A model generated the notes under the pieces. The model did not search any database, had not been told where the DNA came from, and saw only the letters and a list, made by a program, of their open reading frames with translations. Both the position numbers and the translations under genes were made by a program. From contig JAEZQS010000295.1 in NCBI GenBank assembly GCA_023412995.1, forward strand, positions 1-11,184: a stretch of 11,184 nt of DNA, given 5' to 3'. This DNA is from Pseudomonadota bacterium. GTDB lineage: Bacteria; Pseudomonadota; Gammaproteobacteria; Xanthomonadales; Rhodanobacteraceae. This document shows, one piece after another, positions 7,013 through 11,184 of this stretch; position 1 is the first letter of the stretch, and every line of letters begins with the position of its first letter.

Positions 7013-7037
7013 TGCCCGATGGCGAAAAGCGTGCAGC

Positions 7038-7949
7038 CTACAGGTGGAAGTTGCCCGCGGCTTCCGGCTGGTAAAGCACTTTCCCGATGCGGATATGGCG
7101 GGTGCGGTCCGGCATCCGCCAGTCGAACGCATCGCCTTCCCTGACCCCCAGGATCGCGGTGCCCACGCCCGAGCAGACCGACAGTTTCCCGGTGCTCTGG
7201 TCGGCGTCCTCGGGATAGACCAGCGTTACTTCCATTTCCTCGTGGTCTAGCTGCAGCAGGGCGATGGAGTTCATCGTGACGACGTCAGGCGCCACGTCGG
7301 CCGGTTCGACGACGGTGGCTCGCTCGATCTCGTGCTCGAGCTCGAACACGGGCGAGCCGTGCGCCAGCGCGATCACCCGGCTGAGTCGCCCCTTGTCGAT
7401 CTCGGTGATGCAGATGTCGGCGGCATGGCCGGCCGGGGCCTCGCGCAGGAGCTGGCGATACCGTGCCGACGTGATGGCGAAGGATTTCATCGCCGACGTC
7501 GCGGTTTCGAGCAGGAACCCGCAGCGTTCGAACACCTTCAGCGAACGCGCGTTGTCCGGGTGGATCTTCGCGATGAGTCGTTCGGCGCGCATCTCCAGGA
7601 ACGCGAGCTTCATGCCTTCGCGGATCGCACCGGCGCCAAGCCGTCGCCCCCAGTTGTGGGTATCGCCGATGACCAGCACGATCTCGCAATCCGCGCCCGT
7701 CTGGATCAGGCGAACGAATCCCACCGGCACGTCGTGCCGATCGTGCGCGATGAAGAAGCGGCCACCCTGGTTGAAAAGATGAGTCAGGATCGGCAGCTGG
7801 ACGCGGCGGACCACCTGCTCGATTTGTCGGGAGACGTCGCGCGAATCGCTCAGGTGCCGGGTGACGGATTCGTCCTGCAGCCAGTCGATCAGGGTCAGCG
7901 CGTCGGCGCGGGTGATCTCGGGGCACAGCGAAACGAAAGGACTGTTCAT
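7038..7949 (-). CDS. GNAT N-acetyltransferase fused to Rnk/GreA C-terminal domain
   Basis: 303-residue two-domain protein. Residues about 5–168 are a GNAT fold with the acetyl-CoA loop WGRRLGAGAIREG (100–112) and the helix HPDNARSLKVFERCGF (130–145). Residues about 178–303 match Rnk, the nucleoside diphosphate kinase regulator related to the GreA/GreB C-terminal domain: DVVTMNS (222–228), LVYPEDAD (243–250), LSVCSGVGTAILGVREGD (256–273) and YQPEAAGNF (293–301). Rnk lacks the GreA coiled coil and binds RNA polymerase, so the fusion may bring an acetyltransferase to polymerase; that is inference and the acetyl acceptor is unknown. The MNSPF start is chosen over an in-frame start 47 codons upstream because GGGAG lies five bases before it and the upstream residues are not domain-like. 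I recall this fusion from other proteobacteria, so it is uncommon but not new. Confidence 0.88.
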   Translation of the reverse strand: MNSPFVSLCPEITRADALTLIDWLQDESVTRHLSDSRDVSRQIEQVVRRVQLPILTHLFNQGGRFFIAHDRHDVPVGFVRLIQTGADCEIVLVIGDTHNWGRRLGAGAIREGMKLAFLEMRAERLIAKIHPDNARSLKVFERCGFLLETATSAMKSFAITSARYRQLLREAPAGHAADICITEIDKGRLSRVIALAHGSPVFELEHEIERATVVEPADVAPDVVTMNSIALLQLDHEEMEVTLVYPEDADQSTGKLSVCSGVGTAILGVREGDAFDWRMPDRTRHIRIGKVLYQPEAAGNFHL

Positions 7950-7960
7950 CTCCACTCCCG
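7950..7960 (-). promoter_or_regulatory. Ribosome binding site for the GNAT–Rnk gene
   Basis: On the minus strand GGGAG (7959–7955) precedes the ATG at 7949–7947 with a five-base spacer. This sets the start at MNSPF and argues against longer in-frame extensions reaching 8090. Confidence 0.6.
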
Positions 7961-7985
7961 GTGGGAAGCAAGCATGAAAGCCCTT

Positions 7986-8001
7986 CATGGCCTCGGCCAT
8001 G
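7986..8001. promoter_or_regulatory. 16-bp palindrome upstream of the GNAT–Rnk gene
   Basis: CATGGCC and GGCCATG are exact complements separated by TC. The element lies 37 bp upstream of the GNAT–Rnk ATG, where an operator or a leader hairpin could act. No regulator is known to match it, and no clear promoter hexamers were identified. Confidence 0.35.
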
Positions 8002-8082
8002 ACGGTTCTTTCGGGAACCCACCATTGTACCCGGTAGTGCGGATGTCGCCGACCGCCGTCCTGTGACGTGTTGTCGCGCGGG

Positions 8083-8100
8083 GCGGCCATCCATGGCCGC
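8083..8100. repeat. 18-bp palindrome, GCGGCCAT arms
   Basis: GCGGCCAT and ATGGCCGC are perfectly complementary around CC. It shares the GGCCAT core with the palindrome at 7986, so the two may be copies of one binding site, or both may be chance GC-rich palindromes. It lies between two divergent genes (start codons at 7949 minus and 8262 plus). Confidence 0.4.
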
Positions 8101-8107
8101 TTGCTTC

Positions 8108-8158
8108 CGGAACGGGGTCAGGGCAGACATCTCGGAACGGGGGCCAGGGCAGACATCT
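8108..8158 (+). repeat. Two-copy 25/26-bp tandem direct repeat
   Basis: Copy 1 (8108–8132) and copy 2 (8133–8158) both read CGGAACGGGG, a TCA or GCCA variant, then GGGCAGACATCT. They differ by a one-base insertion and one substitution. The GGGGTCA-plus-AGAC pattern recalls dispersed intergenic repeats in gammaproteobacteria that are often near RAYT-like genes, but no palindrome is obvious here. The remainder of 7950–8261 holds the two palindromes and no other gene I can support. Confidence 0.7.
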
Positions 8159-8261
8159 CGGTCGAGGCGAATCGGAGGAACTGGCCCCGCCTCGCGGCCT
8201 TTGCCGTGGTGATTCGTGAATACCCCCGCATGCCCCGTCCCCTTTGCACAGGAGATCCCCC

Positions 8262-8801
8262 ATGTTGAAGCTCCAGACCCTGACGGCCGCCCTGCTTGGC
8301 GGGCTGCTGTTTGCCGGCGCCGCGTTCGCGGACGCGCCCAAGGCCACGGTGAAGGCCAGCATCACCATCGATGGCAAGACCATTGCCCTTCCGCATGGGC
8401 GCGCCTTCAGTACCGGCATGCCCTTCATCCTGATCTACCTCGCGGAGAAGCCGCTCGACGGCTTCAAGTACGGCACCGGCGGCAACACCAGCACCTGGTC
8501 CGGTGGCGCCTACGGCACGGCGCTGATGCTCGCCCCGGCGCTGGTCCAGGAGGACGAAGGCAAGCCCGTGGTGCGGTATGTGATACCCGAAGCGAAGGCG
8601 GGGGAGGACGATCGCGTCACCCTGCATTCGGCCAGCGTCGGAAGCTGGGAAGCGCAGTGGCTGAGCCAGGAACGCGTCAAGGTGGAATACCTGGAAAGCA
8701 GCGGCGACGTCGTGCGCGGCAAGCTCTCGTGGTCCGGCGACCCGCCGGTCAGCGCATGGTCCGCGGAGTTCGTGCTGCCGCTCGAGGAGGGCGTGCTCTA
8801 G
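8262..8801 (+). CDS. Exported protein of unknown function
   Basis: 179 residues, starting at ATG 8262 with GGAG (8251–8254) seven bases upstream. The N-terminus is a typical Sec signal peptide: Lys3, a hydrophobic core TAALLGGLLFAGAAF, and a probable cleavage after AFA at residue 23. It is not a lipoprotein, as no Cys follows and the protein has no cysteine at all. The mature part (about 156 residues) is rich in alternating polar/hydrophobic stretches, consistent with beta structure and a periplasmic or secreted location. Recognisable blocks include ATVKASITIDGKTIALPHGR and YGTGGNTSTWSGGAYGTALM. I do not recognise a family. It stands alone; the next gene on the strand starts 239 bp later, after a hairpin. 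Gene reality is well supported by RBS, signal peptide and codon bias. Confidence 0.8.
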   Translation: MLKLQTLTAALLGGLLFAGAAFADAPKATVKASITIDGKTIALPHGRAFSTGMPFILIYLAEKPLDGFKYGTGGNTSTWSGGAYGTALMLAPALVQEDEGKPVVRYVIPEAKAGEDDRVTLHSASVGSWEAQWLSQERVKVEYLESSGDVVRGKLSWSGDPPVSAWSAEFVLPLEEGVL

Positions 8802-8827
8802 CACCACTGATGGGGCCGGAGGTGGTG

Positions 8828-8851
8828 AGCCGCATCGTGGGACGTGCGGCT
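8828..8851 (+). terminator. Stable hairpin after the exported-protein gene
   Basis: AGCCGCA pairs with TGCGGCT, and CGT with ACG inside it around a GGG loop, with a single bulged T. The hairpin begins 26 bp after the stop codon. It has no following T-run, so it may be an imperfect or Rho-assisted terminator or a 3'-end stabiliser. Confidence 0.4.
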
Positions 8852-9040
8852 CCCGCCCGGCGGCCGGCGCGACGCCACGCCGAAAGATCCGGGGAAATCC
8901 ATGACACCTCGATGGTGAGGCGACTCTGACCCGAGATTTTGTCACCGCCATCCAGTCTCCTCCGTTCACCGGACGCCGCCGCCGGACGGCGACCGGAGAT
9001 TGCCCTCGCGTTGCAACCCGACGCGCTAGTCTTGCGCGCC

Positions 9041-10342
9041 ATGCCCGGCACCTTCTCCTCCCTCCGCGTCCGCAACTTCCGCATCTGGTCGCTTGGCGCC
9101 CTCGTGTCCAACATCGGTACCTGGATGCAGCGCATCGGCCAGGACTGGCTGGTGCTGACGGTGCTCACCGACCACAGCGCCACGGCGGTGGGCACGGTGA
9201 TGGCGCTGCAGTTCGGACCGCCGCTGTTGCTGCTGCCGCTGACGGGCTATGCGGCCGATCACATGGATCGCCGCAAGCTGCTGCTGTGGACGCAGGGCGC
9301 CGCCGGCGTGCTGGCGCTGGGCCTTGGCCTGGTGACGCTGCTCGGCGTGGTGCAGCTGTGGCAGGTGTACGGGTTCGCCTTCCTGCTGGGCTGCGTCGCC
9401 GCATTCGACGGGCCCGCGCGGCAGGCCTTTGTTTCGAACCTGGTCGACGACGACCACCTGGCCAATGCCGTGGCGCTGAACTCCACTTCCTTCAATTCCG
9501 CGCGCATGCTGGGGCCGGCGGTGGCGGGCGCGCTGATTGCGATGGTGGGCGAAGGGTGGCTGTTCCTCATCAACGCGGTCTCCTACGCGGCGGTGCTGGT
9601 TTCGCTGGCGCACCTGCGGGTGGATGAGCTCCATTCCGACGAGCGGCCCCCGCGCTCACCCGGCAGCCTGCTGGCCGGCTTCCGCTACGTGGCGCAGCGG
9701 CCGGACCTGGTGGCGGTGCTGGTGATGCTGGCGCTGATCGGCACCTTCGGCTTCAACTTCGCGATCTTCATCTCGACCATGTCCGTCACGGTGTTCGACG
9801 GCGACGCCCGCCAGTTCGGCGTTCTGACCTCGGCGATGGCGCTGGGCACGATGGGCGGTGCATTGTTCTCCGCGCGACGGCCGATGCCCGGCATGGTGCT
9901 GATGGCCTCCTCCGCGATCGCCTTCGGCATCGCCACCGCGCTGGCGGCGGTGATGCCAGCGCCGTGGCTGTTCGCCGCCACGCTGGTCTTTGTGGGCCTC
10001 GCCGCGCTGACCTTCATGACGGCCAGCAACTCGATGATGCAGCTGACCACCGAGCGCGCCATGCGCGGCCGCGTGCTCGCCCTGCGCATCGCCGTGGTCA
10101 TGGGCGGCACGCCGCTGGGCGCGCCGCTGATCGGCTGGATCGTCGACCATTACGGTGCGCGCGTGGCGCTCGGTGTCGGTGCGCTGTCCGGTTTCGCGGC
10201 GGGAGGCGTTGCCGTGGCCTACCTGGTGCGGCACCGGGACCTGCGGGTTCGCAGGCACCACGGGCGCTGGCGCGTATTGATGCGGCCGGTTCCAATCCGG
10301 GCAGGGGATGTCCAGCCGGTTGCGGGCGAGCGGGTGAAGTGA
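9041..10342 (+). CDS. MFS transporter (EntS/MFS_3-like exporter)
   Basis: 433-residue inner-membrane major facilitator, probably a proton-driven exporter of a small molecule or drug; the substrate is unknown. ATG 9041 starts MPGTFSSLRVRNFRIWSLG, a familiar start for this subfamily. The frame is open back to 8939, but those codons are not protein-like. About 10–12 hydrophobic segments are visible. The loop 2–3 signature GYAADHMDRRK (69–79) has its Gly69, Asp73 and Arg77/Arg78. DGPARQAFVSNLV and SARMLGPAVAG follow, as in MFS_3/EntS-type carriers. The tail after about residue 395 is basic and soluble. No Shine-Dalgarno is evident; a TAGTCT sequence at 9027–9032, 8 bp before the ATG, could be a −10 element of a near-leaderless transcript, but no matching −35 lies at proper spacing. 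It converges on the flavodoxin gene. Confidence 0.9.
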   Translation: MPGTFSSLRVRNFRIWSLGALVSNIGTWMQRIGQDWLVLTVLTDHSATAVGTVMALQFGPPLLLLPLTGYAADHMDRRKLLLWTQGAAGVLALGLGLVTLLGVVQLWQVYGFAFLLGCVAAFDGPARQAFVSNLVDDDHLANAVALNSTSFNSARMLGPAVAGALIAMVGEGWLFLINAVSYAAVLVSLAHLRVDELHSDERPPRSPGSLLAGFRYVAQRPDLVAVLVMLALIGTFGFNFAIFISTMSVTVFDGDARQFGVLTSAMALGTMGGALFSARRPMPGMVLMASSAIAFGIATALAAVMPAPWLFAATLVFVGLAALTFMTASNSMMQLTTERAMRGRVLALRIAVVMGGTPLGAPLIGWIVDHYGARVALGVGALSGFAAGGVAVAYLVRHRDLRVRRHHGRWRVLMRPVPIRAGDVQPVAGERVK

Positions 10343-10445
10343 CCGTCGCGCACTGAAGTCAACGCCGGGGTCGGAGTGCAGATTCCGCCAGCTGGCCGGT
10401 GCCGCGGCAGGCAGGTCGTGACGTGCGCCGCGAACGCTCGCTCCT
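10343..10445. other. Convergent intergenic gap, no feature seen
   Basis: The gap between the MFS and flavodoxin stop codons. It contains a 10-bp palindrome GCCAGCTGGC (10387–10396) and no T-run, so no terminator can be called for either gene. Confidence 0.5.
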
Positions 10446-10979
10446 TCAGCTCGACACCAGTTCCGTGACACGCTGCTGCCAGGCCAGCAGCGCCGCGGGG
10501 TCTTCGTCGTCCACTTCGATCGGCGGGAACAGCGGCCGGGCGCCCGAGGCTGCCAGCCACGCATGCAGCCGTCGCCCGAATCCGCAGAAGTTCGCGTACC
10601 CGCGATCGCCCAGTGCAAGCAGGCCGTAGCGGAGCCCGCCGAGCGCAGCGGGTTGGCGCATGTGCCGGGCCTCGAACTCCTCGGCCATGTCGGGCGCGTC
10701 GCCGTCATAACTGGTGCTGGCGATCAGCAGCGTCGGTTGCGCCGACGCGAGGCCCGTGGGTGGAAGCGCATCGAAGGCCAGCAGTTCCGCCGTGGCGCCG
10801 GTGTGGCGGAGATACCCCGCGGTCTCCTGCGCCAGCGCTTCGGCGGCGCCCATCTGGGTGGCGTAGATGACCCGCCATCCGGGCGTGCCCGCCGCCTCCG
10901 GCCCGCGTGCCGCCGGGCGCGGCGGGCGAGCGACGAGGCCCAGCTCCACCAGCCATCCGGTCGGGTTGAAGTACCCCAT
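10446..10979 (-). CDS. Stand-alone flavodoxin-domain protein
   Basis: 177-residue FMN-binding electron carrier resembling the flavodoxin domain of sulfite/cytochrome P450 reductases. The phosphate loop is ATQMGAAEA (40–48), the second FMN loop STSYDGDAPD (88–97), and the third ALGDRGYANFCGFG (122–135). The FAD/NADPH module of those reductases is absent, so electrons must come from a separate reductase. Residues 1–34 form a Pro/Arg/Ala-rich lead with a short hydrophobic stretch GWLVELGLV, which could be a membrane or fusion vestige. ATG 10979 is used; a TTG at 10988, two bases after AAGAGG, is an alternative adding three residues. Loop 1 has Met43-Gly-Ala where relatives usually have Thr-Gly-Asn/Phe, which may alter FMN binding. 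Its partner is not in the window. Confidence 0.82.
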   Translation of the reverse strand: MGYFNPTGWLVELGLVARPPRPAARGPEAAGTPGWRVIYATQMGAAEALAQETAGYLRHTGATAELLAFDALPPTGLASAQPTLLIASTSYDGDAPDMAEEFEARHMRQPAALGGLRYGLLALGDRGYANFCGFGRRLHAWLAASGARPLFPPIEVDDEDPAALLAWQQRVTELVSS

Positions 10980-11132
10980 TCCTCGCAATACCTCTTGTAG
11001 CCTGCGGGCAGGATATGCGTGTTGCCCTCCACCGCTCTGATCTTGGTCAGAGGCCGAAACCGGGTTCAGGGCGGTCTTTCCCCGATTTCTCGCGCCTGCG
11101 GAAGGGTCGCAGGGCTTGCGCAGCCTGGCGGT
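10980..11132. other. Intergenic region upstream of the flavodoxin gene
   Basis: No gene seen. CTCTGA and TCAGAG (11035–11052) form a 6-bp stem around TCTTGG, and a short CCTG/CAGG stem lies nearer the gene on the minus strand. Either could be regulatory for the flavodoxin gene or a 3'-end structure of the preceding minus-strand gene. Confidence 0.3.
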
Positions 11133-11184
11133 TCAGCAGGGGCGCAGCCGCGACCGCGTGACCGCGGCCGCGATGAGCGCCACG
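11133..11184 (-). CDS. Possible C-terminal end of a clipped minus-strand protein
   Basis: In one minus frame the sequence entering from the right edge reads VALIAAAVTRSRLRPC and then TGA (11135–11133). A hydrophobic run followed by basic residues is typical of the end of a membrane protein. Membrane PepSY-type proteins are sometimes neighbours of flavodoxin-domain genes, but 16 residues cannot identify a family, and other frames are also open at the edge. Confidence 0.2.
   Translation of the reverse strand, partial: VALIAAAVTRSRLRPC

Noticed and set aside
7332..8066. 244-codon plus-strand frame antisense to GNAT–Rnk
   Set aside because: Antisense shadow; the minus-strand protein matches two known domains throughout.
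9000..9032. Sigma-70 promoter for the MFS gene
   Set aside because: TTGCCC or TTGCAA upstream of TAGTCT gives spacings of 21 or 10 bp, neither acceptable; only a weak −10-like site remains.
9656..10708. 350-codon minus-strand frame across the MFS 3' end and flavodoxin
   Set aside because: It overlaps two well-supported genes in other frames and its translation is Arg/His/Gln-rich without domains.

Overview
The window is GC-rich and densely coded, with strong G/C bias at third codon positions. Gene content (a fused-type isobutyryl-CoA mutase, a GNAT–Rnk fusion, a PAS-rich hybrid kinase, RAYT/REP remnants) suits a gammaproteobacterium, most likely of the Lysobacteraceae/Xanthomonadaceae. That placement is inference from remembered family resemblance, not a search.

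Layout. 1–2082 (+) is the mutase part of an IcmF-type acyl-CoA mutase; its cobalamin and GTPase domains are not in the window. 2102–2805 (+) is a two-gene pair, a MNT-like nucleotidyltransferase whose catalytic D-x-D reads D-x-H, overlapped (ATGA) by a 65-residue protein. 2806–3913 holds no intact gene. It carries a tandem array of about 235-bp units, each opening with a GTAG-headed REP palindrome, ending against the wreck of a RAYT (REP-associated tyrosine transposase) gene on the minus strand. The RAYT lacks its N-terminus and has an amber stop where its family normally has Tyr-Ile-Glu-Leu-Asn-Pro. 3914–7012 (+) is a soluble hybrid histidine kinase (about five PAS domains, HisKA, HATPase, receiver). 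7038–7949 (−) encodes a GNAT acetyltransferase fused to an Rnk/GreA-C domain. 7950–8261 has two palindromes and a two-copy 25-bp repeat. 8262–8801 (+) is an exported protein of unknown function, 9041–10342 (+) an MFS exporter, and 10446–10979 (−) a stand-alone flavodoxin domain. The right edge may clip the C-terminus of another minus-strand gene.

The genes do not form one pathway. Only the nucleotidyltransferase pair is a clear operon. The kinase has no separate response regulator or DNA-binding output gene here, and most neighbours are convergent or widely spaced. The most interesting part is the decayed REP/RAYT locus, which preserves a transposase remnant beside its probable substrate repeats. 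Next come the altered nucleotidyltransferase active site, the GNAT–Rnk fusion, and a clustered Phe-Phe-Phe to Cys-Val-Val change in the mutase. I saw no CRISPR array, tRNA, rRNA or convincing new multi-gene system.
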